Shown: positions 51,370 through 60,597, counted from the stretch's first letter. The stretch: DNA of 64,000 nucleotides from Pseudomonas chlororaphis (GCF_001921865.1 NZ_MSCT01000013.1:83742-147741), one strand, 5' to 3'. Notes: a model not told the origin generated them from the sequence alone. Program-made: numbers and translations.

Positions 51370-52377
51370 ATGAGCTACCGCATCCTCGGCCACTCTGGGC
51401 TGCATGTGTCCTCCCTGACCCTCGGCACCATGATGTTCGGCGAACAGACCGGCACCGAGGAGTCCCTGCGCATCATCGACAAAGCCTGGGACCAGGGCAT
51501 CAACTTCATCGACACCGCCGACGTCTACACCGGCGGTCGCTCCGAGGAAATCGTCGGCGAGGCCATCGCCCGCCACCGCGACCAGTGGGTACTGGCGACC
51601 AAGGTCGGCTTCGGCCCCGCCGACGGCGTGCCGAACCGCAGCGGCCTGAGCCGCAAGCACATCTTCAACGCCATCGACGCCAGCCTGACGCGCCTGGGCA
51701 CCGATTACGTCGACATCTATTACCTGCACCGCGAAGACCACAACACCCCGCTGGAGGTGACGGTCTCGGCCATCGGCGACCTCCTGCGCCAGGGCAAGAT
51801 CCGTTACTGGGGCCTGTCCAACTACCGCGGCTGGCGCATCGCCGAAGTGATCCGCATCGCCGACCGGCTCGGCATCGACCGCCCGGTGATCAGCCAGCCG
51901 CTGTACAACATCGTCAACCGCCAGGCCGAAACCGAGCAGATCACCGCGGCCCGCGCCTACGGCTTGGGCGTAGTGCCCTACAGCCCGCTGGCCCGCGGCG
52001 TGCTCAGCGGCAAATACGCGCCGGATGTCGCCCCCGACAGCAACAGCCGCGCCGGGCGCCAGGACAGGCGCATCCTGGAAACCGAATGGCGCGTCGAGTC
52101 GCTGCGCATCGCCCAGGAGATCCAGCGATACACCCAGGGCCGCGGGGTCGGCATGGTCGAGTTCGCCATCGCCTGGGTGCTGAACAACAGCGCCGTCAGC
52201 TCGGCCATCGTCGGCCCGCGCACCGAGGAACAGTGGGATGCCTACACCAAGGCGCTGGAAGTGAAAATCAGCGCCGAGGACGAAGCCTTCATCGATTCGC
52301 TGGTCACCCCGGGGCACGCCTCGACCCCGGGCTTCAACGACGTCAGCCACTTCGTCTCCGGACGCACGCCGCGCTGA
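51370..52377 (+). CDS. Aldo/keto reductase
   Basis: A 335-residue NADPH-dependent reductase of the AKR superfamily. The catalytic tetrad is recognisable: Asp in INFIDTADVY, Tyr in the same segment, Lys in VLATKVGFG, and His in YYLHREDHNTP. The NADPH contacts are in VPYSPLARGVLSGKYAP and AIVGPRTEEQWD. Substrate unknown; the subgroup reduces small aldehydes or sugars. It follows the LysR gene by 103 bases. The ribosome-binding site is weak, ACAAGGA at 51356. Confidence 0.9.
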   Translation: MSYRILGHSGLHVSSLTLGTMMFGEQTGTEESLRIIDKAWDQGINFIDTADVYTGGRSEEIVGEAIARHRDQWVLATKVGFGPADGVPNRSGLSRKHIFNAIDASLTRLGTDYVDIYYLHREDHNTPLEVTVSAIGDLLRQGKIRYWGLSNYRGWRIAEVIRIADRLGIDRPVISQPLYNIVNRQAETEQITAARAYGLGVVPYSPLARGVLSGKYAPDVAPDSNSRAGRQDRRILETEWRVESLRIAQEIQRYTQGRGVGMVEFAIAWVLNNSAVSSAIVGPRTEEQWDAYTKALEVKISAEDEAFIDSLVTPGHASTPGFNDVSHFVSGRTPR

Positions 52378-52549
52378 TCCCCCTCCCCTCGGCGGCCGCT
52401 ATCCCGGCCGCCGAGGGTCGCGTTGCGCGGCAACCCCGATAAACGGAATATTTTCCCGTCGCCGCGGCTAAATCCGAGTAAACGTCTCGCCCCAAACCCT
52501 CTATATTCCCCGCACTTCCCTCCTAGCCCATTTGCCTCTCGAGGACCGC

Positions 52550-53431
52550 TTGTCTAAAGGTATTGCTCTATCCGTCCTGGCGTCGGTGTTGTTTGCCGTC
52601 ATGTATTTCTACACCTCCCTGCTCGCGCCGCTGACGGGCGTGGAGATTTTCGGCTGGCGCATGCTGCTGACGGTACCGTGCATGACGGTGTTCATGGTGG
52701 TTTCCGGCGAGTGGCGACGGGTGCGCGACCTGCTGCTGCGGCTCGTCGGCCAGCCGGCGCTGCTGCTGGGCTTGCTGCTGTCCTCGGCGCTGCTCGGGGT
52801 GCAGCTGTGGCTGTTCATGTGGGCGCCGCTGAACGGCTACAGCCTGGACGTGTCGCTGGGCTATTTCCTGCTGCCGCTGAGCATGGTCCTGACCGGGCGC
52901 CTGGTGTACGGCGAGCGCCTGTCGCGCCTGCAGAAGATCGCCACCTTCTTCGCCACCCTGGGCGTGCTCAACGAGCTGTACCAGATGGGCAGTTTTTCCT
53001 GGGCGACCTTGCTGGTAGCCATCGGCTACCCGATCTATTTCGTGCTGCGCAAACGCCTGGCCGCCGACAACCTGGGCGGCCTGTGGCTGGACATGACCCT
53101 GCTGCTGCCGATCGCGCTGTGGTTCGTGCAGAGCGGCGAACAGGGTTTCGCCGTGGTCGACCTGCGCCCCTGGCTGTACCTGCTGATCCCGTTGCTAGGG
53201 TTGATCAGCGCCTCGGCGCTGGTGGCCTACATCATCGCCAGCCGCCTGCTGCCCTTCAGCCTGTTCGGCTTGTTGAGCTATGTCGAACCGGTGCTGCTGC
53301 TGGGCGTGGCCCTGCTGCTGGGGGAAAGCATCAAGGCCGGGGAATGGCTGACCTACCTGCCGATCTGGCTGGCGGTGCTGGTGCTGATGTACGAAGGCTT
53401 CAAGCATTTGCTGCGCCAGCGTCGGAGCTGA
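52550..53431 (+). CDS. RarD/EamA-family drug/metabolite transporter
   Basis: A 293-residue membrane protein of the RarD branch of the EamA family with about ten helices. SKGIALSVLASVLFAVMYFYTSLL at the start and FGWRMLLTVPCM are typical RarD features. I propose the TTG at 52550 as start because GAGGA lies just upstream and homologues begin MSKG or MYKG; the in-frame TTG at 52532 lacks a ribosome-binding site. RarD proteins are annotated as chloramphenicol-sensitive or general metabolite exporters; the natural substrate is unknown. Confidence 0.85.
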   Translation: MSKGIALSVLASVLFAVMYFYTSLLAPLTGVEIFGWRMLLTVPCMTVFMVVSGEWRRVRDLLLRLVGQPALLLGLLLSSALLGVQLWLFMWAPLNGYSLDVSLGYFLLPLSMVLTGRLVYGERLSRLQKIATFFATLGVLNELYQMGSFSWATLLVAIGYPIYFVLRKRLAADNLGGLWLDMTLLLPIALWFVQSGEQGFAVVDLRPWLYLLIPLLGLISASALVAYIIASRLLPFSLFGLLSYVEPVLLLGVALLLGESIKAGEWLTYLPIWLAVLVLMYEGFKHLLRQRRS

Positions 53432-53500
53432 AAACGCTGCCGCGACATGGGCTCACTGACAGACCGCATCAAGGCTGAAGGCGAGTCCTTCGGCCTCGAA

Positions 53501-53524
53501 CGCAGCCTTCGGCAGCGGCTACAG
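53501..53524. repeat. Single family-II REP
   Basis: CGCAGCCTTCGGCAGCGGCT followed by ACAG lies between the convergent rarD-like and hpaR genes. No facing partner is present. Confidence 0.8.
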
Positions 53525-53577
53525 GGACCGGATCAGGTCTTGATCTGTTGGTCGATGCCGCAGGCGACGCGCGCGCC

Positions 53578-54000
53578 TCAGGGCTTGATCTGCTTCAGTT
53601 CGTTGAGCAGGGCCAGCAAGGCCTGCATCTTCTCTTCGCCGAACTGCTGCTGGATGCGCTGGTAGTTGATTTCCATATCGCCGCTCATGGACTCGAAACA
53701 TGCCTCGCCCTTGTCCGTCAGGGTGATGAACAGCCGACGCTGGTCTTCCGGGGATTTGCGCCGGCTCAGGTACTCGTCGCGCTCAAGGCGAGTCAGCACG
53801 CCGGTCATGCTCGGCGGCAGGATGCAGGCCATTTTCGCCAGTTGATGGCTTTCCAGCTCGCCGTTCTGGCGCAGGATACGGATCACCCGCCACTGCTGTT
53901 CGGTCAGGTCGTGCTGGTTGAGGGAGGGGCGAAAAAACGCCATGGCCGCTTCGCGGGCCTGAAGAAGGGTCAATGTCAGGGAAGGTCTTGGGTTGGTCAT
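53578..54000 (-). CDS. hpaR: HpaR, MarR-family repressor of the homoprotocatechuate operon
   Basis: A 140-residue MarR regulator. The winged helix is LTEQQWRVIRILRQNGELESHQLAKMACILPPSMTGVLTRLE followed by SRRKSPEDQRRLFITLTDKG. Its length and sequence match HpaR, which represses the meta-cleavage genes until 4-hydroxyphenylacetate or homoprotocatechuate binds. The start at 54000 begins MTNPRPSLTL; the longer frame crosses the terminator. It is 10 kb from the hpa operon and next to hpd. A TTAACACATTCA element 56 bases upstream resembles the hpaG1 promoter repeats, fitting shared control. Confidence 0.88.
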   Translation of the reverse strand: MTNPRPSLTLTLLQAREAAMAFFRPSLNQHDLTEQQWRVIRILRQNGELESHQLAKMACILPPSMTGVLTRLERDEYLSRRKSPEDQRRLFITLTDKGEACFESMSGDMEINYQRIQQQFGEEKMQALLALLNELKQIKP

Positions 54001-54055
54001 GTGCAGGTCGTTCACAGGTCTGGATGGCGCCGTCGGGCGCCGCGAGACACAAACA

Positions 54056-54067
54056 TTAACACATTCA
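54056..54067. promoter_or_regulatory. Candidate HpaR operator upstream of hpaR
   Basis: TTAACACATTCA differs at one base from the second repeat in the hpaG1 promoter (TTAACACATTAA). Confidence 0.45.
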
Positions 54068-54091
54068 CTATCGCCAACCGACAGGCAAAAC

Positions 54092-54124
54092 AAAGCCCGG
54101 TCGAGGAGGCCCCGACCGGGCTTT
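54092..54124 (-). terminator. Rho-independent terminator of hpd
   Basis: The 12-bp perfect stem AAAGCCCGGTCG/CGACCGGGCTTT with a 9-base loop is followed on the minus strand by TTTGTTTT. It lies 21 bases after the hpd stop and isolates hpaR. Confidence 0.9.
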
Positions 54125-54144
54125 ATCGTCACACAGGCCGCGAC

Positions 54145-55221
54145 TTACTCGGTGGCCAGCACGCCGCGACGAACCTGGTCGCGCTCGATCGATTCGAACA
54201 GTGCCTTGAAGTTGCCTTCGCCGAAGCCGTCGTCGCCTTTACGCTGGATGAACTCGAAGAACACCGGGCCCATCAGGGTTTCCGAGAAGATCTGCAGCAG
54301 CAGGCGCTTGTCGCCCTGTTCGGACGATCCGTCCAGCAGAATGCCCCGCGATTGCAGCTCGTTCACCGGCTCGCCATGGCTCGGCAGGCGGCCTTCGAGC
54401 ATTTCGTAGTAGGTCTCCGGCGGCGCGGTCATGAAGCGCATGCCGATCTTCTTCAACGCATCCCAGGTCTTGACCAGGTCGTCGGTGAGGAAGGCCACGT
54501 GCTGGATGCCCTCGCCGTTGAACTGCATCAGGAACTCTTCGATCTGCCCGGCGCCCTTGGACGACTCCTCGTTCAGCGGGATGCGGATCATGCCGTCGGG
54601 AGCGGTCATGGCCTTGGAGGTCAGGCCGGTGTATTCGCCCTTGATGTCGAAGTAGCGGATCTCGCGGAAGTTGAACAGCTTCTCGTAGAAGCCGGCCCAG
54701 TAGGCCATGCGCCCGCGATACACGTTGTGGGTCAGGTGGTCGATGATCTTCAGGCCGGCGCCCTGCGGGTGACGGTCCACGCCTTCGAGGTAGACGAAGT
54801 CGATGTCGTAGATCGAGCTGCCTTCGCCGAAACGGTCGATCAGGTACAGCGGCGCGCCGCCGATGCCCTTGATCGCCGGCAGGTGCAGCTCCATCGGGCC
54901 GGTCTCGATGTGGATCGGCTGGGCGCCGAGTTCCAGGGCGCGTTTGTAGGCTTTTTGCGAATCCTTAACCCGGAACGCCATGCCGCACACCGACGGACCA
55001 TGCTCAGCGGCGAAGTACGAGGCGACGCTGTTGGGTTCGTTGTTGAGGATCAGGTTGATCGCGCCCTGGCGATACAGATGCACGTCTTTCGAGCGATGGG
55101 TCGCGACTTTGGTGAAACCCATGATCTGGAAGATCGGTTCCAGGGTATTGGGGGTGGGCGATGCGAATTCGATGAATTCAAAGCCCATCAGGCCCATTGG
55201 GTTTTCGAAGATATCTGCCAT
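54145..55221 (-). CDS. hpd: 4-Hydroxyphenylpyruvate dioxygenase
   Basis: A 358-residue dioxygenase, the same length as the structurally known P. fluorescens enzyme. It converts 4-hydroxyphenylpyruvate to homogentisate in tyrosine degradation. The iron ligands are His in IIDHLTHNV, His in [11 protein letters not shown], and Glu in [21 protein letters not shown]. The two VOC-type halves are intact. The promoter region contains TTAACGGATCGTTAG, an inverted repeat. It has its own terminator and is followed by hpaR. Hpd feeds the homogentisate route, whereas the hpa genes use homoprotocatechuate, so the window spans both fates of tyrosine-derived phenols. Confidence 0.96.
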   Translation of the reverse strand: MADIFENPMGLMGFEFIEFASPTPNTLEPIFQIMGFTKVATHRSKDVHLYRQGAINLILNNEPNSVASYFAAEHGPSVCGMAFRVKDSQKAYKRALELGAQPIHIETGPMELHLPAIKGIGGAPLYLIDRFGEGSSIYDIDFVYLEGVDRHPQGAGLKIIDHLTHNVYRGRMAYWAGFYEKLFNFREIRYFDIKGEYTGLTSKAMTAPDGMIRIPLNEESSKGAGQIEEFLMQFNGEGIQHVAFLTDDLVKTWDALKKIGMRFMTAPPETYYEMLEGRLPSHGEPVNELQSRGILLDGSSEQGDKRLLLQIFSETLMGPVFFEFIQRKGDDGFGEGNFKALFESIERDQVRRGVLATE

Positions 55222-55249
55222 GGTTGGCGCCTCATCATATTTTTAGACA

Positions 55250-55264
55250 TTAACGGATCGTTAG
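55250..55264. promoter_or_regulatory. Inverted repeat in the hpd promoter
   Basis: TTAACGGATCGTTAG (arms TAACG/CGTTA) lies 29 bases upstream of the hpd start. CATTAACG within it is shared with the hpaG1 promoter. Confidence 0.45.
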
Positions 55265-55473
55265 TTGCTATCAATGCTGAGGAGCGAAGGTGGCGCGCAA
55301 GATATGCCCCGCACGCTGCGCGCGAGGAAATCACCGTAGATGAGCTGGAACCCGAGAATCTTCATGTCGACCCTGTCTTACCGCCTGGGGGGCGAGGCTT
55401 CTGCTGCCAGAAGACTTTATTATTGTATGCGTAACCAGATTCTACACAGCGTAAAACTGTTTGTCCGCACTCT

Positions 55474-56421
55474 CTATAAAATCCGCTTTTTTTCCACGCT
55501 CGCAAGGGGTTTGTTGCACTGGTAGATGCCCGCCAGGATCAACATCCCGCCCAGGCCCATGGCCAGGCTCAGGCGCTCGTCCAGCAACAGCGCGCCGAGG
55601 ATCACCGCGGTCAGCGGGTTGAGGGCGATAAACACCCCAGAACGGGTCGCGCCGATCTTGCGCAGGCCGTCGTAGTACCAGATATAGGCCAGGGCCGAGC
55701 CCAGCACGCCGAGGTACAGCAGGCTCAGGCCCTGCTCCGGGCCCAGGCTCGACAACGCGTCGAGACGCACTTCGCCGCGCAGCGCCGCAGCGCTCCAGAG
55801 CATCGCCGTGCCCAGCAGGATCGAGTAGGTCACGGTCTGCAAGGAACCCAGGGCCTGGTTCAGGTTGCGCGAAAACAGCGAATAGACGCCCCAGCCCAGC
55901 ACGCAGCCGAAAATCAACAGGTCGCCGCGCCAACTGCCCGCCCCGCCCGCCAAGGCCCCCGGGTCGCGGCTGAGGATCACCACCGCCGCACCGCCCAGGC
56001 ACAGGCCAATGCCCAACAGTTTGCGACCGCTCAAGCGCTCCTTGAACAACGCCCAGGACGCCAGGGCGATGACCGCCGGATTGAGGGCGACGATCAGCGA
56101 AGCGCGGGATGCATTGATCAAGCCCAGCCCTTCGAAGAAACACAGGTTGTAGAAGAAGATCCCGAAAAAACCCAGCACCGCCAGTTGGGCGAACTGCACC
56201 AGCGTGGGACGCACCGGGGCGATCCGCGCGATCGCCATGAGCAGCAACAGGCTCAGGCTGGCCAGGAGAAACCGCAGGCTGGCGGCCAGCAAGGGCTCCA
56301 CGGTACCGGCCAGCAGGCGCCCGGCGACGAAGGTGCCGCCCCAGATCATGGTCACCGCCGCCAGCTTGCAATACACCGGTACATCGGATGGCCCGGCACA
56401 GGTTCGATCGATGGTTTTCAT
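55474..56421 (-). CDS. EamA-family drug/metabolite transporter
   Basis: A 315-residue membrane protein with ten predicted helices in two EamA repeats. The first holds AAVTMIWGGTFVAGRLLAG and NASRASLIVALNPAVIALASW. The second holds FGCVLGWGVYSLFSRNLNQ and RSGVFIALNPLTAVILGAL. Such proteins export amino acids or other metabolites. It is divergent from a LysR regulator 79 bases away, a common exporter/regulator pair. The last 10 residues before the stop are basic (KPLASVEKKRIL). Confidence 0.9.
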   Translation of the reverse strand: MKTIDRTCAGPSDVPVYCKLAAVTMIWGGTFVAGRLLAGTVEPLLAASLRFLLASLSLLLLMAIARIAPVRPTLVQFAQLAVLGFFGIFFYNLCFFEGLGLINASRASLIVALNPAVIALASWALFKERLSGRKLLGIGLCLGGAAVVILSRDPGALAGGAGSWRGDLLIFGCVLGWGVYSLFSRNLNQALGSLQTVTYSILLGTAMLWSAAALRGEVRLDALSSLGPEQGLSLLYLGVLGSALAYIWYYDGLRKIGATRSGVFIALNPLTAVILGALLLDERLSLAMGLGGMLILAGIYQCNKPLASVEKKRIL

Positions 56422-56500
56422 AGGGCCCCGAGAGACGGCTGAAGGAAGGTTCGGGTATTCTTCGGCTAATGCCTAATCATCGTAAAATGAGCCTTTACTC

Positions 56501-57376
56501 ATGACCCTGAGCCAACTGCAGATCTTTTCCCAGGTCGCCGAGCTGCGCGGTTTCACCAGCGCCGCCAGCCGCCTGGGCATCAGCCAGTCCGCGGTGTCCC
56601 ATGCGCTCAAGGCCCTGGAGCAGGAACTGGGGGTCGAGCTGATCCGCCGGCATCAGTCATTGGTGGAACTCACCGATATCGGCCAGCAATTGCTGCTGCG
56701 GGCCCGCGCCATCCTCGGCCTGGCCGCCACCATGGAACAGGAAGCCGCCGACGCCCGCGGCATGAAGCGCGGCACCTTGCGCATCGGCTCGTTCGGCCCG
56801 ACTTCGTCGATGAGGCTGTTGCCGGCGATTCTCCAGCGTTACCGCCAAGACCACCCGGGCATCGAGGTGCATATCGACGAAGGTCCTGATCGCCAGGTGC
56901 TGCAATGGCTGGAGGAGCGGCGCATCGATATCGGTTTTGTGGTGCTACCCCAGGAGCGCTTCGATTGTTTCGCCTTGGTGGAAGACCAGATGGTGGCGTT
57001 GATCCCCAGCCAACATGCGCTGGCCGACAAGGATTCGCTCCGCCTCGCCGAGCTGTGCGACGCCCCGTTCATCCTCTCCGAGGCCGGCTCCTCGGAGCTG
57101 GTGTCGCGCCTGTTCCTCGCGGCCAGGCTCAGCCCCAACATCCGTTATCGCAGCGCGCAACTGCTCAGTACCCTGGAGACCGTGGCCCGCGGCGATGCCT
57201 TGAGCCTGGTCGCGCAGTTGTCGCTGCCCGAGGCCGACGACCCGCGCTACCGGATCAAACCGCTGTCGCCTCCCGCCACGCGCCAGGTCGGCCTGGCCGT
57301 GCTGGACCGACGGCAGTCGTCGCCGGCGACACTGGCCTTTATCGAACAGGCGCTTAAGCTGTATCGCGGTGGCTGA
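56501..57376 (+). CDS. LysR-family transcriptional regulator, divergent from the EamA exporter
   Basis: A 291-residue LysR protein. The winged helix is at residues 1-60 (LQIFSQVAELRGFTSAASRLGISQSAVSHALKALE), and the effector domain begins around GTLRIGSFGPTSSMRLLPAIL. The 79-base divergent region with the exporter, containing the repeated CTAATG/CTAATC steps at about 56464-56478, is the likely binding area. The inducer is unknown, presumably the exported metabolite. Confidence 0.9.
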   Translation: MTLSQLQIFSQVAELRGFTSAASRLGISQSAVSHALKALEQELGVELIRRHQSLVELTDIGQQLLLRARAILGLAATMEQEAADARGMKRGTLRIGSFGPTSSMRLLPAILQRYRQDHPGIEVHIDEGPDRQVLQWLEERRIDIGFVVLPQERFDCFALVEDQMVALIPSQHALADKDSLRLAELCDAPFILSEAGSSELVSRLFLAARLSPNIRYRSAQLLSTLETVARGDALSLVAQLSLPEADDPRYRIKPLSPPATRQVGLAVLDRRQSSPATLAFIEQALKLYRGG

Positions 57377-57496
57377 GCGCAAAACACAAGCACCGTCTAT
57401 CCTGCCCATGAACCTGACGCTGTCCGACTTGGCGCCGTATCGCCCAGCGGCGTTCGAGAGTTCCCTGGCCCCCACTCCGCAACAGGTTTTTCGTCC

Positions 57497-59038
57497 ATGC
57501 CATTGACCGCCAAAGGTCCGCTGAAACGACGCTCCACCCGTACCCTGTGGACGCTGCTGATCGGTTTGTTGCCCGTGGTGCTGGGCATGGCGATTCTCTA
57601 TATGCAGGCCGAACGCGCGCTGATCCGGAGCAGCCAGGAAACCGCCGAGGAAGCGATACGCCAGTTCGACCTGATGCTCGACAACACCGACATCGCCGCC
57701 CGCGCGCTGCTGGCGCAGGTCGGCCAACCCTGCGACGAGTCGCGGCAACTGGCCCTGCGCGAACAGGTCACCCGCCGGCCGTTCGTGCGCTCGACCAACC
57801 TGGTCTGGCAAGACGACAATTACTGCAGTTCCCTGCTGGGCAAGACCTCGTTCCTGCTGGACCCGGCCGACTACGTGGAAGGCCGGTTGTGGTTGATGAA
57901 CGGCAACCCGGTCACCCCCAATACCGCGCTGCTGGTCTATCGCTTGCAAGAAGGCGAACGCGCCGCCCTGGCCAGCATCGACGGTTATCACCTGAGCAAT
58001 GCGCTGCACCTGATCAGCCGCTTCGCCGACCTTCAATTGCAAGTGGGGCCCTATTGGTTATCGGACGACGGCCAGGTCCATGCCTCCATCGCACCGCCTG
58101 CCCCAGTGGCCCCGCGGCAACTGGCCTCGACCCGTTATCCCTATAGCGTCAACGCAGGTTTCCCCGAAGGCGATATCTGGCTCTACATGAAAGCCCAGTA
58201 CCCCGCCCTGTTCAGCCTGCTGATCTTCTTCGGCGCCCTGGCGGCTGTCCTCGGCCATTGGCTGCAGAAGCGCTCCTCGTCTCCCAGCCACGAGCTGCAA
58301 CGCGCCCTGGAGGCCGCGGAGTTCATCCCCTACTTCCAACCCGTAGTGCGCGGCGACACTAAACAATGGGCAGGCATCGAAGTCTTGATGCGCTGGAAAC
58401 ACCCCAAGGAGGGCCTGGTGCGCCCGGACCTGTTCATCCCCTTCGCCGAACACTCCGGGCTGATCGTACCCATGACCCGTTCCCTGATGCAGCAGACTGC
58501 CCTGCTCCTGGCGCCCCATGCCCACACCTTCATCGACGACTTCCATATCGGCGTCAACATCACCGCCAGCCATTGCCACGACATGGAGCTGCTGGAGGAC
58601 TGTCGGGAGTTCCTCGGGCAGTTTCCACCTGGCAAGGTGCGCCTGGTGCTGGAGCTGACCGAACGCGAACTGGTCGAGCCCAGCGCCGTCACCCACAGCC
58701 TGTTCGAGGAGCTGCACAAGTTGGGGGTGATGATCGCTATCGACGACTTCGGCACCGGCCATTCGAGCCTGACTTACTTGCGCCAGTTCAATGTCGACTA
58801 CCTGAAGATCGATCAGAGCTTCGTGGCCATGATCGGTGTCGACGCTCTCTCCCGCCACATACTCGACAGCATCATCGAACTCTCGGGCAAACTTGAGCTG
58901 GGAATAGTCGCCGAAGGCGTGGAAACCCCCGAACAGCAGAACTACCTGGCCAATCATGGCGTCGACTTCCTGCAAGGCTATTTATTCGGCAGGCCGATGC
59001 CCGGCGAAGAATTCCTCCAAGCCCTAGCGCGCCATTAA
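57497..59038 (+). CDS. CSS-motif EAL domain c-di-GMP phosphodiesterase
   Basis: A 513-residue inner-membrane protein. TM1 lies about residues 17-36, a periplasmic CSS-motif sensor about 37-230 (the CSS in DDNYCSSLLGK; further Cys in GQPCDESRQ), TM2 about 233-253, and an EAL domain about 265-510. The EAL catalytic set is complete: GIEVLMRW (E-V-L variant), NITASHC, ELTERELVEP, IDDFGTGHSSLTYL, KIDQSFV and EGVETPEQ. It is therefore probably an active phosphodiesterase. In this family the thiol state of the CSS loop controls activity and proteolysis. It lies upstream of the mvaV-like gene, separated by an AT-rich promoter. Confidence 0.92.
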   Translation: MPLTAKGPLKRRSTRTLWTLLIGLLPVVLGMAILYMQAERALIRSSQETAEEAIRQFDLMLDNTDIAARALLAQVGQPCDESRQLALREQVTRRPFVRSTNLVWQDDNYCSSLLGKTSFLLDPADYVEGRLWLMNGNPVTPNTALLVYRLQEGERAALASIDGYHLSNALHLISRFADLQLQVGPYWLSDDGQVHASIAPPAPVAPRQLASTRYPYSVNAGFPEGDIWLYMKAQYPALFSLLIFFGALAAVLGHWLQKRSSSPSHELQRALEAAEFIPYFQPVVRGDTKQWAGIEVLMRWKHPKEGLVRPDLFIPFAEHSGLIVPMTRSLMQQTALLLAPHAHTFIDDFHIGVNITASHCHDMELLEDCREFLGQFPPGKVRLVLELTERELVEPSAVTHSLFEELHKLGVMIAIDDFGTGHSSLTYLRQFNVDYLKIDQSFVAMIGVDALSRHILDSIIELSGKLELGIVAEGVETPEQQNYLANHGVDFLQGYLFGRPMPGEEFLQALARH

Positions 59039-59283
59039 ATAGCCATTTCTTATGAAGATTTATTGAACTCGAGAATAGTTTCACGCACCAATTTGAATCA
59101 GAAGATGACAAATTGCAGGCGTCAACAACGGTGTGATTTACTTGCGCCAAATTAACTACTACAATTTTTCATGCCTGTACAAGATTCGCAGGTGGGCCAT
59201 TATAATCGAGTCGCTCTAAGGCTCTTGGCTTATAGCTTTGTTTGCGGTTTGTATCAGCCGAATACACTATTGGAGTAAAGATA
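59039..59283 (+). promoter_or_regulatory. AT-rich promoter region of the MvaT/MvaV gene
   Basis: This 245-bp spacer is far more AT-rich than its surroundings. It has a perfect TATAAT at 59201-59206. An AT-rich stretch is the preferred target of MvaT-type proteins, so autoregulation is plausible. Confidence 0.6.
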
Positions 59284-59649
59284 TTGTCCAGACTCGCTGA
59301 ATTTCGTGCAGCAGAAAAGGCCCTTCAAGAGCAGCTCGCCCAGCTGGAATCCCTGAAGAACGATGCCGGACTCAAGAAAGAAATCGAGTTCGAGGAAAAA
59401 CTTCAGGGCCTGATGAAGACCTACGGCAAAAGCCTGCGCGACATTATCGCCATTCTTGATCCGAACCCGGGCAAATCCGCTCAGCCGGCCTCCGGCGCAC
59501 CGAAAACCCGTCGCGCGCGCGTGGTCAAGGTTTATCAGAACCCGCACACCGGCGAGCTGATCGAAACCAAGGGCGGTAATCATCGCGGCCTGAAAGCCTG
59601 GAAAGAACAGTACGGCGCCGCCACTGTAGATTCCTGGCTATGCGGTTAA
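59284..59649 (+). CDS. mvaV: MvaT/MvaV family H-NS-like xenogeneic silencer
   Basis: A 121-residue nucleoid protein. Residues 1-60 form the coiled-coil oligomerisation domain (SRLAEFRAAEKALQEQLAQL, KKEIEFEEKLQGLMKTYGKSL). A flexible linker follows, and a C-terminal AT-hook-like DNA-binding domain (VVKVYQNPHTGELIETKGGNHRGLKAWKEQYG). The start is a TTG at 59284 after GGAG; homologues begin MSRLAEF. An upstream in-frame codon at 59242 lies in the promoter. The family silences AT-rich DNA in Pseudomonas. The name mvaV, instead of mvaT, rests on the MSRLAEF N-terminus and is tentative. Confidence 0.9.
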   Translation: MSRLAEFRAAEKALQEQLAQLESLKNDAGLKKEIEFEEKLQGLMKTYGKSLRDIIAILDPNPGKSAQPASGAPKTRRARVVKVYQNPHTGELIETKGGNHRGLKAWKEQYGAATVDSWLCG

Positions 59650-59665
59650 TTAACTGACGCCTATA

Positions 59666-59691
59666 AAAGACCCTGCCTATGCAGGGTCTTT
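59666..59691 (+). terminator. Rho-independent terminator of the mvaV-like gene
   Basis: A perfect 11-bp stem AAAGACCCTGC/GCAGGGTCTTT with a 4-base loop starts 17 bases after the stop, followed by ACCTTTC. Confidence 0.85.
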
Positions 59692-59871
59692 ACCTTTCGG
59701 CGAATGCCATGGGTTGCAAAATCAACTAAGTTGCACAGCCAACACCGCAGCGCTTGCGGGTGCAATAAATACCAGACCGTAACTGCACCCACCGCAGCCC
59801 CCTCCCCTACAACTTTGTATTTAGTTCATCGGCTCGGGCAACGCCGAACGACGTGCAAAAATGCTCGTCAC

Positions 59872-60408
59872 TTAAAGTTTCAGACTACTTCGCACCTCGC
59901 GGATTTCCTCCTGACTTTCGGCATAAACCGCAGCCTGCCCGGCATAAGACAATACATAGGCTTTTTCGCCATCGACGGCAGCCACCAGTGTTTGTGACAA
60001 CACATGACGGCCGTTCTCGGTAATGGTGCAAGTGGTTTCCAGCGCCGCCAGACGGCTCAATGTCGCGTCGTGAATGCGCGTGCACACACTTTGATAACCG
60101 CCGCGTCCAAAGTCCTTTTGCACCGACTTGCGCATCTCCAGCAACACCGCTTGCAAGTTGACCTGATGCCCGCTCTGTACCTGGGTCATGGTCAGCTCCA
60201 TGACCATCAGCGGTGTGCCTCCGGCATCGCTCTTCACCGCTCGCTGCCGGAACACCTTGGCCGCCTCCTCCGCCGACGCCTGCGGCAACACTTCGATCTG
60301 CCAACCGCTGGGCCAGGTGATTATCGGGTCCTGCGCCACGGCCAGGGCCGGAAACAGCAACCAGGGAGCAAGGAAACACAGGGGCTTGAACGGTGGGCGC
60401 ATGGTCAT
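59872..60408 (-). CDS. Secreted protein of the DUF4946-like family
   Basis: A 178-residue protein with a signal peptide (MTMRPPFKPLCFLAPWLLFP, cleavage near AVA/QDP), so it is periplasmic. The mature part begins PIITWPSGWQIEVLP and has two cysteines (SVCTRIHD and ETTCTITENG) that may form a disulfide. It resembles the Pseudomonas DUF4946 proteins of unknown function, but the assignment is from memory of sequence type. No operon partner: it converges with the mvaV-like gene and is divergent from gloA. The start could be 60408 or 60402. Confidence 0.65.
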   Translation of the reverse strand: MTMRPPFKPLCFLAPWLLFPALAVAQDPIITWPSGWQIEVLPQASAEEAAKVFRQRAVKSDAGGTPLMVMELTMTQVQSGHQVNLQAVLLEMRKSVQKDFGRGGYQSVCTRIHDATLSRLAALETTCTITENGRHVLSQTLVAAVDGEKAYVLSYAGQAAVYAESQEEIREVRSSLKL

Positions 60409-60597
60409 CAACACGTCGCAGGGAAGCCCTGAAGTCTGAGGCCCGGACGAGCATCGGGCAACAGATTCGTAGCTTTGTGTTTGGTGCGCCCCAGCGCTCT
60501 TGCGTATCATTGCCCGACCGCAAGGACGCCCCAAGCCCCGCAAGCCAAGGGGCTCATTAGCATGAGTATTCTTGCCCACTTCTTTTCCGGAGGGCCC

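Noticed and set aside
59692..59871. Small open frame MPWVAKSTKLHSQ after the mvaV-like gene
   Set aside because: It overlaps the terminator flank and the end of the DUF4946-like gene, and has no ribosome-binding site or family match.
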